Source: Spirochaetaceae bacterium
GTDB lineage: Bacteria > Spirochaetota > Spirochaetia > Treponematales > Breznakiellaceae
Reading direction: 5' to 3'
Length of the DNA: 22,194 nucleotides
NCBI GenBank assembly: GCA_031284645.1
Contig: JAITXS010000170.1
Coordinates: forward strand, 1 to 22,194
The translations under genes were made by a program, and so were the position numbers. Below, one piece after another: positions 15,352 to 21,924 of the stretch. The notes beneath the pieces were generated by a model. The model searched no databases. It saw only the letters and a program-made list of their open reading frames with translations, and was not told the origin of the DNA. Each line of letters starts with the position of its first letter. Position 1 is the stretch's first letter.

Positions 15352-15476
15352 TTTCCCCCTCCCTTAGTCTTGTTACCTTCCGCGAAAGTCCCCTTGCATT
15401 TGGCGGCATTGAGTAAAACGTCCTTGCCTTTTTCCGAAATGAGCTTTTGTACGATTGTGATAAATGCGGTGTCCAT
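15348..15476 (-). pseudogene. Truncated adaptor-module gene
   Basis: A 42-codon frame starts MDTAFITIVQKLISEKGKD and follows the adaptor module closely for about 33 residues, to KCKGTFAE. It then leaves the family (GNKTKGGGK) and stops at a TGA that overlaps the next ATG. In DNA it is almost identical to the first 95 nt of the adaptor copy at 16623-16916, up to the bases GCGGA where the sequences part. It starts 2 nt after the stop of the upstream TPR gene. As a protein it is probably non-functional, but it may serve as a translated leader for the gene behind it. Confidence 0.8.
15378..15476 (-). repeat. Adaptor module copy 4 (truncated)
   Basis: The conserved 33 codons of the truncated gene. 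Closest in DNA to copy 5. Confidence 0.8.
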
Positions 15477-15478
15477 TG

Positions 15479-15826
15479 TTATACTCCATCTTCTATGCAT
15501 TTTTTAACTTTGTTGATACAATTCTTATACTTATTACTATTTGGTCTTAAACTTGATGCATTTTGATAATCACCTAATGCTAAATAATATTTGCCATCCC
15601 ACAGAAAGTTATCCCCCCTTTTACAATAACATTTTGCCAAGAGTCGTTTTGTTTTTTCATCATGCGTAATTTCTAATACTAATGTATAGTCTGCAATTGC
15701 TTCGTCATATTCATGCTTTTTGTCGTGAGCATATGCTTCCTTAAAAAGTTCTTTGCTGTTTTTGGGAGCCTTAGCAAGCATTTTAGCAACGACAAAATCG
15801 TGTTCCCTTCGTTCTCTTTCATCCAT
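15479..15826 (-). CDS. Small TPR protein
   Basis: The open frame runs back to 16078, but that part overlaps the 3' end of the DUF1566 gene in another frame. The ATG at 15826 has AAGGA 8-9 nt ahead and opens a 115-residue protein (MDERERREHDFVV). It contains two tetratricopeptide-like helix pairs (KEAYAHDKKHEYDEAIADY at about 28-46, KRGDNFLWDGKYYLALGDY at about 69-87). It should bind a protein partner in the cytoplasm, perhaps the product of the gene just upstream, from which it is separated by 28 nt. It lacks the adaptor module. No enzyme motif is seen. Confidence 0.75.
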   Translation of the reverse strand: MDERERREHDFVVAKMLAKAPKNSKELFKEAYAHDKKHEYDEAIADYTLVLEITHDEKTKRLLAKCYCKRGDNFLWDGKYYLALGDYQNASSLRPNSNKYKNCINKVKKCIEDGV

Positions 15827-15854
15827 GAAATAATCCTTAATGTTATATTCCTTT

Positions 15855-16916
15855 TTAAAATGAGCGTATAGGGCGAATGTTGTTCTCGGTATTTTTATAT
15901 CCAGCAGACCAGCCGTCATCATCCCAATAATCCTTCCTGTAAAATCCATAATGCCAAGCATCATTGTTACCAAAGTCTGATGAAGACCAATAGACTCGGA
16001 AAGCAAAATCGTTAAGCCCCAATATCTTTCTGTCCGCACACAACGAGAACTCATCCTTGCTTGGAATAAACCAGTCATTATAAATTTTATTCTTAAATCT
16101 AGTACATAAACTTTTAATTATGTGCCTTTTTTCATAAGTTTCTTTTTTATCTACTTCCATCATAAGTTTTGTATTCTTCTTTCCCGTTCCAATTTCCGTG
16201 GAAATCCCATCGACAAGATTGTAAGTATCTATGTTACTTGATGCCCACACTGAACGAAACTCTGCCTCGGGTGGAGACAATTCCAAATACCGCCAGCCAT
16301 CAGAATAGTTGCCCTTATCATAAAAAATATAACCTCCAGCTGGGCCAGTATCACCAACCAGGATAATGTTTTTTAAAAAATCCTGCAATTCCGGCACTTG
16401 CCGGAGGGCAAACCAACTATCAGTTCCATTCTGACAAACCCAGTATTCACTAGAAATTTGCCCGTTTTGTATCATTGTTTTCAGTTGTTGCAAATCAAAG
16501 GGACCCGATTCTTTAAAGTTAAAACTGAGCTTATATAGGCTGCCTTTATTATCTGAGTGCTGTATTGTTTTTGCCTGACCGCTTGATACATTTGGGAATG
16601 ATGTAGTCTTACTAGTGTCCGCCCTCAATACAAAGGCCAGCATATCAACCACTTCTGCCGCCATTACTTCTGCTAAAAAATATTCATCCTGCAAATGCTG
16701 AATCTGTTGCTTTTTACAAATTTGCAATTCCTGTGTACTGTCAATTAATTTTGCCGTTCCCGCTTCTACTGCCTGTATCAAAAGACGACTTTCTTTCTTG
16801 TACTCGCCCTTCACATAGTCCGCTAAAGCCCCCTTGCATTTGGCGGTATTGAATAAAGTGTCCTTGCCTTTTTCCGAAATGAGCTTTTGTACGATTGTGA
16901 TGAATACGGTGTCCAT
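15855..16916 (-). CDS. Adaptor-module protein with GYF-like and DUF1566 domains
   Basis: Although the frame is open to 16991, MDTVFITIVQKLI at 16916 is the shared start and has GGAGG 5-6 nt ahead. Residues 1-98 are the adaptor module. A GYF_2/DUF4339-like domain comes next (about 127-180, with SGPFDLQQLKTMIQNGQI and SSEYWV), then from about 188 a DUF1566/Lcl-type domain (GDTGPAGGYIFYD, GWRYLELSP, DWFIPSKDEFSL, YWSSSDF, NNIRPIRSF at the end). DUF1566-type domains are predicted to take a C-type-lectin-like fold and serve as binding modules. The GYF-like part may bind proline-rich peptides such as the linker of the zinc-ribbon adaptor (speculative). The start is 13 nt after the PP2C gene stop. 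Confidence 0.85.
   Translation of the reverse strand: MDTVFITIVQKLISEKGKDTLFNTAKCKGALADYVKGEYKKESRLLIQAVEAGTAKLIDSTQELQICKKQQIQHLQDEYFLAEVMAAEVVDMLAFVLRADTSKTTSFPNVSSGQAKTIQHSDNKGSLYKLSFNFKESGPFDLQQLKTMIQNGQISSEYWVCQNGTDSWFALRQVPELQDFLKNIILVGDTGPAGGYIFYDKGNYSDGWRYLELSPPEAEFRSVWASSNIDTYNLVDGISTEIGTGKKNTKLMMEVDKKETYEKRHIIKSLCTRFKNKIYNDWFIPSKDEFSLCADRKILGLNDFAFRVYWSSSDFGNNDAWHYGFYRKDYWDDDGWSAGYKNTENNIRPIRSF
16623..16916 (-). repeat. Adaptor module copy 5 (full length)
   Basis: Codons 1-98 of the DUF1566 protein. This is the copy nearest the phosphatase gene and the closest relative of the truncated copy 4. Confidence 0.85.
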
Positions 16917-16929
16917 TTTTTCCTCCAAT

Positions 16930-18765
16930 TTAAATTGAAATATCAATTTGTGATTTTTCCGTAGTGCCGGAATTTCTCTGCGGCGATGCAAAAAACTCTC
17001 TCAACCTTTTATTACACTGTTCAATATTTCTGGCGGCAACAAGTTCCAATTTGTCATCTTTATACGTATGATAGTAAGCTTTAGCTTTTTCATACCATTC
17101 TTTTGCAGAAAGATAATTATCCTCTTTAAAATATTTTTCTCCATATAACGCTGAATTTATTCCTAGTTCTTTTATACAGAAATAATATTCATCCGAGACC
17201 CTTTTTTCTTTAGTTGATTGATATAAACTTTTATAGAAAGCTGCAGCCTTAAAATATTCAATAAAAGCGCCGTTATAATCTCCCTTGGCCGATCTTTTTG
17301 CGCCTTCGCTCTTAAAGTCTATTGCGCTTTTCTCGTCAACAACTGCGATAGCAACAGGTAATACTGTTTCAGCCATTTTAACCGATTGAAGTCTGCTTTC
17401 TATTTGAGGTTTCTCCGCTGGTTTTAAATCTGTCTCAACTGTTGATTTTTTCTTTTCGTCTTTTATCTTTTGTTCAAGCTGATCGAGTTTAACACCTGCG
17501 TCTTCCAGCTCTCTTTCCAGTTTCTGACTGTTTCTTTTTTCCTTATCCAGTTCTTTTTTAAACGAAACTTCAAGCTGCTTTAGCTGTTTCTCCGTATCCT
17601 TGTATTTTTTCTGTTCTTCATTCAACGATTTTTCCAAACTTGCAAGCTTTGTCTGTAAATCGCTCTTTTCCTTTACAAGTGCTTGGCTGTCCAGCCTTGT
17701 TTTATTATGGGCCTCTTTTTCAAAATTTAACGTCTGCTCTTTGCTTTCATATTTTTTCTGCCAGTCATCTTTTTCTTGTTTTGTAAATGTTAATTCATTT
17801 TTTAATTGTTCTATTGTTCTTTTTGCCGTATTAACTTCCAATTCAAGCTTCGCTTTATATACAATTGGCGAAAGAAGTGGTTTAGCAGCTTCAACATTGA
17901 AAATACATGCCAAAGAAACATCATCCTGACTGCCATTTTTTGAAAGCATTGGGAGAAATGTTTCCTCCAATTCTTTTTTTGCCTGCTCAGGCTGTTCAAT
18001 AAAATTTTTCAAGAGATTGGTTACATTAAATTCAAGGTATTTATCTTTTGGATATGAATCCTCTATGCCATCGGAGGCTACAGTCGCTCCTAAAAGAATC
18101 TCAAACCCAAAATTATGGCGGAAATGATCTTTGGCGTCCACATTACAAAGAGAATGGGTAATGCCAAACCCCTGTTCTTCGTCTTCCGGTACGGCAATTT
18201 CGGCGGCGCCGTCTTTATGAATTACAACACAGGCCCCGTCCCCGATATGCAGGACAAACCAGAAATTTTCTGTAACGAGCGCCGCAATAAGCGTGGTTCC
18301 GTAAATGTTTACCAGGGCATCTTCTCTTTCTTCGTTAATGACAATGCTTTTTTCTTTACAAAAATCAAGCTCCTGTTTTGTCCACTGGTTTTCTTTTTTA
18401 TGCTCTAAAACCTTCTCGCGCCAAACGCTGATTATCTTACGTTCAAGTTTAACCAGGTTATCTGCCGTTTTTTCTTGATTTGTTTTAGCGCTTGCGTCAA
18501 AAAAACCTATTCCCTGTTTGGCAGTTGTGTTTATAAAACTATAAATTTGTTCCCGGGCCGTTTCAACGGCCAATTTTGAGCCATATCTACTGCGAAAATA
18601 TTTATCGCCTCCATGTCCATCGGCAACAACGGCAAGCGCCGCATGGTAAGTGGTGTTACCTCTTAAAATTTCATTCTCAAACGAACCGCTACTATCTTCG
18701 CAGGGTTTGTTGTTATTCTTACGGTGACTTTCGCCCATTATGCTTTTTGCAAAAATCTCAAACAT
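16930..18765 (-). CDS. PP2C-family Ser/Thr phosphatase with coiled coil and TPR-like tail
   Basis: Residues 1-290 form a PP2C domain with its metal and phosphate motifs: CED (22-24), ADGHGG (48-53), YGTT (155-158), IGDG (174-177), ASDG (230-233) and QDD (280-282). A long charged coiled coil of about 140 residues (roughly 305-445) follows, then a Lys-rich linker and a helical region (about 490-585) that reads like TPRs (SEGAKRSAKGDYNGAFIEYF, KEWYEKAKAYYHTY). The enzyme should reverse phosphorylation by the kinase encoded two genes upstream, with the tail docking it to targets. The start has GGGGGAG about 5 nt ahead, directly behind a strong hairpin. At 611 residues it is more than twice the size of a plain PP2C. 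Confidence 0.9.
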   Translation of the reverse strand: MFEIFAKSIMGESHRKNNNKPCEDSSGSFENEILRGNTTYHAALAVVADGHGGDKYFRSRYGSKLAVETAREQIYSFINTTAKQGIGFFDASAKTNQEKTADNLVKLERKIISVWREKVLEHKKENQWTKQELDFCKEKSIVINEEREDALVNIYGTTLIAALVTENFWFVLHIGDGACVVIHKDGAAEIAVPEDEEQGFGITHSLCNVDAKDHFRHNFGFEILLGATVASDGIEDSYPKDKYLEFNVTNLLKNFIEQPEQAKKELEETFLPMLSKNGSQDDVSLACIFNVEAAKPLLSPIVYKAKLELEVNTAKRTIEQLKNELTFTKQEKDDWQKKYESKEQTLNFEKEAHNKTRLDSQALVKEKSDLQTKLASLEKSLNEEQKKYKDTEKQLKQLEVSFKKELDKEKRNSQKLERELEDAGVKLDQLEQKIKDEKKKSTVETDLKPAEKPQIESRLQSVKMAETVLPVAIAVVDEKSAIDFKSEGAKRSAKGDYNGAFIEYFKAAAFYKSLYQSTKEKRVSDEYYFCIKELGINSALYGEKYFKEDNYLSAKEWYEKAKAYYHTYKDDKLELVAARNIEQCNKRLREFFASPQRNSGTTEKSQIDISI

Positions 18766-18776
18766 GGCTTCTCCCC

Positions 18777-18812
18777 CGCCTAAGATGAATTAAACATAAT
18801 TCATCTTAGGCG
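18777..18812 (-). promoter_or_regulatory. Perfect 15-bp hairpin just ahead of the PP2C ribosome site
   Basis: CGCCTAAGATGAATT and its exact complement are separated by a 6-nt loop in the 55-nt gap between the vWA and PP2C genes. On the transcribed strand the hairpin ends at the first base of the GGGGGAG ribosome site and no U run follows. An RNA processing or stability element that sets the ratio of the genes on either side fits better than a terminator. Confidence 0.65.
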
Positions 18813-18820
18813 TATCTTAA

Positions 18821-19552
18821 TTAATTCCATATGCCATCAGAATTCTCATCCTCAATGAATATCGGATCGTTTTGGGTTGCATTGATTACGGCGGTTACCG
18901 CAGTATTCTGTGCCGGTGTCACTGTCCCATCCGTTGTTGGCTGGCTTTTACTGCCCACTTTTGAGGCTGTTAGACTTACAACCCGTATCCATTTTTTCAA
19001 AGCTTCGGGACTATGGACGCGTAAAACAGATTCTCTGCTTCCGGTAAATTCGGCAAGTGCATCCGCATCTGCGTCATCGCCAATTGCACAAGCAAGGCGG
19101 ATTGTTTGTTTGTAGTATTTGTTCTGTTTAAGAATGGCTATACCATGGTCAAAATCATCTGTTGGCTCTCCGTCAGATAGCAGAATAATAACCGGCGCTG
19201 CAGAACCGCCGGGAGCGTTAAGAAAGGCATTTTTATCAAGTTTTTTTGATAATTCCTTACATGCTTCTCCTAAAGATGTCCCGCCATCCGCATCAAGATC
19301 GCGCCATTGAACAGAATCTATAGGAACAGGAACCTGTGTATGCCATTTGCAATCATTGTTAAATTCAAGAATGGCAATAAGAATTTCTGCATCCGCGCCG
19401 CCCGCAGTTTTAAATTCGGAATCATTAAGTGCCTCGCGGATTGCGGTATTCACCGCCCCGATCTTTTCTCCATACATACTACCCGAAGTATCAACAACAA
19501 AAAACAATACCAACTGTTTTTTAACAATCCCGCCGCCATCAAACATTCCCAT
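18821..19552 (-). CDS. TerY-like von Willebrand factor A protein
   Basis: This 243-residue cytoplasmic protein consists of a vWA domain with a complete MIDAS metal site: DTSGSM (21-26, D-x-S-x-S), the threonine of GGTSLG (90-95) and LSDGEPTDD (125-133). It closely follows the TerY pattern (VVDTSGSM, ADGGTSLGEACKEL, LLSDGEPTDD). TerY-type proteins accompany PP2C phosphatases and Ser/Thr kinases in Ter-linked stress systems, where the vWA domain is thought to hold a metal-dependent complex together. The tail from about residue 205 (polar, low complexity) is unassigned. AAAGGAG lies about 8 nt before the ATG, and the kinase gene ends 25 nt upstream. Confidence 0.88.
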   Translation of the reverse strand: MGMFDGGGIVKKQLVLFFVVDTSGSMYGEKIGAVNTAIREALNDSEFKTAGGADAEILIAILEFNNDCKWHTQVPVPIDSVQWRDLDADGGTSLGEACKELSKKLDKNAFLNAPGGSAAPVIILLSDGEPTDDFDHGIAILKQNKYYKQTIRLACAIGDDADADALAEFTGSRESVLRVHSPEALKKWIRVVSLTASKVGSKSQPTTDGTVTPAQNTAVTAVINATQNDPIFIEDENSDGIWN

Positions 19553-19577
19553 TTTTTTGCTCCTTTTGCAAAGATAT

Positions 19578-21200
19578 TTATATTACGGCAATTTTGCCGA
19601 TAATATCCCTAAAGTTAACCAAGATACCGCTTCCGGTATCTTCCGGAATGGGGATTACTTCCCCTTTCTTAATGCTTTTCTTCTCTCCGGTAGATGCGGT
19701 AAACGTCCATTCATCGTCGGAAAGATTTCTTATTCCCAAAAGATTTGGATTCTTCTTGTTTGTAGTAATCTCTCCGGTAATGGCTGAACGGTCATCACTT
19801 GCGGCCAGTGTATGGCAGGCATATAGTTTCTGTCCGCCCGATAAGGGTACTTGATAATTCTTTACAAACAGGCATAAACCCTGTGATGGTTCGTTTTTTC
19901 CATCGCTTATCTTCCCGACAACCTTCTTAAATTCTATTGTTTTAACCAAATTCAGAGGAATAACGTTGCCTTTTGCGGCAATTTTGGTTTCACCCTGTTC
20001 AGACAGATAGGTCCATGAATCATCAGAAAAATTTCGTAAGCCAAATTGTGTGGCGTCTTTTTTTGAAGTAACAATTTCTCCGGTAATGGCGGTATATTCA
20101 TCTTTTACATTGGTGGTATGACACGCATATACCTTCTGGCCAGGAAATATGGGGACGCGAAATGGACCAACGCAAATACATGATGGCGCAGGGTAAACAG
20201 CGCCGCAATCGCATCCGGTTGTATCTTTATCCGACCAAAAGAATTCATTTTTACACTTTGGACATATCGAAAGATCATCCCGTATGCGGATAAGTGTTTC
20301 CTGCCAGACATTTTCCGGCAAACGGGCATTAGGATCCTTTACTCCCGTAACAAATGAACGGATAAACGCATCCTGAAAGAGCTTTGGGTATAAGGGCCAG
20401 AGATTAATTGGGTTCTTATGGATTTCCTTGACAGGTTTATTGCGGGTATCATTGGGGTCAAAAATAAACACCGGATTTTTGCCATACAGTTCCATCTCAA
20501 CAATAGGCAACGTATCTTTCTCTGTTAATTTTACATACAAAGCGCCCATAATCGGATCATGCATTATAAAAAGCTTGAACAAGATTACGGCTAATGAATA
20601 GTAGTCAGTTAACGTATTGGGGTTACTATTCCCGATTACAACTTCCGGCGCCATATAGCCGGGCTTTCCTCCGACTTGCCCCGCATTCTTCGCATTGCCC
20701 GGAGTAACATTGTCATTATCGCATATCAAGACATCCCCGGTGTTCATATTTATAAAAAAATTTCCATCATTTAGGTCCTGATAACTAAATCCTTTTTTGT
20801 GAAGGCTTCTAAAAGCGGTTACCAGATTTAATGCTGTTGCAATTCTTGTTTGCAAAGAAGGGAATCTAATATAAGCATTAAGAAAATCAGCAAAATCAGA
20901 ATACTCCCTGGGTCTTAAATTCATTACATATCCAAAACTGCCCTGCTGTTCTTCTGCAAAATAGAGGGGCCAGAGAAATTTTTCGTCCGGTGCGCCCAAT
21001 TGGATAATTTTTTCCTTCATGTTTTTAATAAAGGCTTCTCTACGGGGAAAATCACAGGTATACCATTTTAGCGCATAGGGTTTGCCGTCAACTTTAACCT
21101 CGTATACAATGCCCTGTCCGCCTTCGCCGAGTTTTCGGACAACTTCGGCAATCTTGCCATACATAAGGCTGATTCTTGTCCCCGGAGTGAATTCTGCCAT
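19578..21200 (-). CDS. Atypical Ser/Thr protein kinase with zinc knuckle and duplicated C-terminal domain
   Basis: The 540-residue protein has a kinase domain at about 15-305: glycine loop GEGGQG (25-30), ATP lysine in ALKWY (K45), a catalytic loop that reads YQDLNDGN (140-147) in place of HRDxxxxN, a metal loop CDNDN (160-164) in place of DFG, and APE in GYMAPEV. The key Asp, Asn and Asp are kept, so activity is plausible despite the odd motifs. CPKCKNEFF then CDCG (C313, C316, C330, C332) make a zinc knuckle. Two related beta-rich domains follow (about 345-428 and 446-537), each with GQKxYACHT, AITGEI and a GxRNxSDDxWT motif, possibly FHA-like. The ATG overlaps the TAA of the vWA gene upstream. 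It is the presumed kinase of a TerY-P-type triad. Confidence 0.88.
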   Translation of the reverse strand: MAEFTPGTRISLMYGKIAEVVRKLGEGGQGIVYEVKVDGKPYALKWYTCDFPRREAFIKNMKEKIIQLGAPDEKFLWPLYFAEEQQGSFGYVMNLRPREYSDFADFLNAYIRFPSLQTRIATALNLVTAFRSLHKKGFSYQDLNDGNFFINMNTGDVLICDNDNVTPGNAKNAGQVGGKPGYMAPEVVIGNSNPNTLTDYYSLAVILFKLFIMHDPIMGALYVKLTEKDTLPIVEMELYGKNPVFIFDPNDTRNKPVKEIHKNPINLWPLYPKLFQDAFIRSFVTGVKDPNARLPENVWQETLIRIRDDLSICPKCKNEFFWSDKDTTGCDCGAVYPAPSCICVGPFRVPIFPGQKVYACHTTNVKDEYTAITGEIVTSKKDATQFGLRNFSDDSWTYLSEQGETKIAAKGNVIPLNLVKTIEFKKVVGKISDGKNEPSQGLCLFVKNYQVPLSGGQKLYACHTLAASDDRSAITGEITTNKKNPNLLGIRNLSDDEWTFTASTGEKKSIKKGEVIPIPEDTGSGILVNFRDIIGKIAVI

Positions 21201-21901
21201 TACCAGCCCCCCTCTGTTGTGTCTTTTCGTATTTTATCTAACTTTTCTTTCAAAGCCATTCGTCTTGATTTTTCAATAACATCAGCCTGATCACTTCTTA
21301 TAGCGCCAACTTTCAAAGCATCTTCACAAATAACTTGAATCATTTCTGCAGAACAAAAATCAACTACTGAATCAGAATTCCCGGTAAAATGTTCTAACAC
21401 ATCTTTGTTTGCGTTTTTTCCTATATCTACCGCAACTTTTTTCGACTGCCTAAACCAGTTATTCTTCCAAAGTTCATTAATGGAACTATCTATATCATCC
21501 GTTGGGCTTCCACCCAAAAATAAAAAGATTAATGGGGCACAGGAACCTCCGGCTGCTTGTATAAAGGAGGAACCTTTTGAAAGTTTCACGTTTAACTCTT
21601 TACAAGCGGCTCCTAAATTGGTTTCACCACCGGTAGTAATATTCTTCCAGCTAAACTGCCCTATTGCGACCGGACCTGATGCGGTAATCCATTCAGCTTC
21701 GGTAGAAAAACGCATTACCGCAATTTTTAGGTCCACATCCACATCCACATCGACGGCGTCGACTTCCCGTAAATATGGCACCACTTCCTGTATCGTCGTA
21801 TTTACCGCCTCTATTTTGGTTCCTGACATACTGCTTGAGGTGTCAATCAGAAAAAACAAAACCCTTTGCCGACTGATAATTACCATATCAAATATGCTCA
21901 T
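21200..21901 (-). CDS. von Willebrand factor A protein with degenerate MIDAS
   Basis: The 233-residue protein is a paralogue of the TerY-like protein two genes downstream. DTSSSM (20-25) keeps D-x-S-x-S and GGETNLG keeps the threonine, but the motif LSDGEPTDD of the paralogue reads LGGSPTDD here, so the last MIDAS aspartate is replaced by glycine (residue 130). Metal binding is probably weakened or lost. A DVDVDVD run (about 51-57) is encoded by a short tandem repeat. The C-terminal part is helical and Lys-rich. The start has AGGAGG about 8 nt ahead. Its TAA shares a base with the kinase ATG, so kinase and vWA protein are coupled and may form a complex. Confidence 0.85.
   Translation of the reverse strand: MSIFDMVIISRQRVLFFLIDTSSSMSGTKIEAVNTTIQEVVPYLREVDAVDVDVDVDLKIAVMRFSTEAEWITASGPVAIGQFSWKNITTGGETNLGAACKELNVKLSKGSSFIQAAGGSCAPLIFLFLGGSPTDDIDSSINELWKNNWFRQSKKVAVDIGKNANKDVLEHFTGNSDSVVDFCSAEMIQVICEDALKVGAIRSDQADVIEKSRRMALKEKLDKIRKDTTEGGW
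21733..21750 (-). repeat. Hexanucleotide tandem repeat within the vWA gene
   Basis: Three exact units of CCACAT on the + strand (ATGTGG on the coding strand) encode the alternating Asp-Val run. The unit length preserves frame. Confidence 0.75.
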
Positions 21902-21924
21902 TTTTGAGCCTCCTGTTTTCCTGT

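Noticed and set aside
15827..16078. Upstream extension of the small TPR gene
   Set aside because: It overlaps the 3' end of the DUF1566 domain, whose sequence is clearly real in the other frame, and a good ribosome site supports the start at 15826.
16917..16991. N-terminal extension of the DUF1566 adaptor protein
   Set aside because: It overlaps the phosphatase gene, and the GGAGG site fits the start at 16916.
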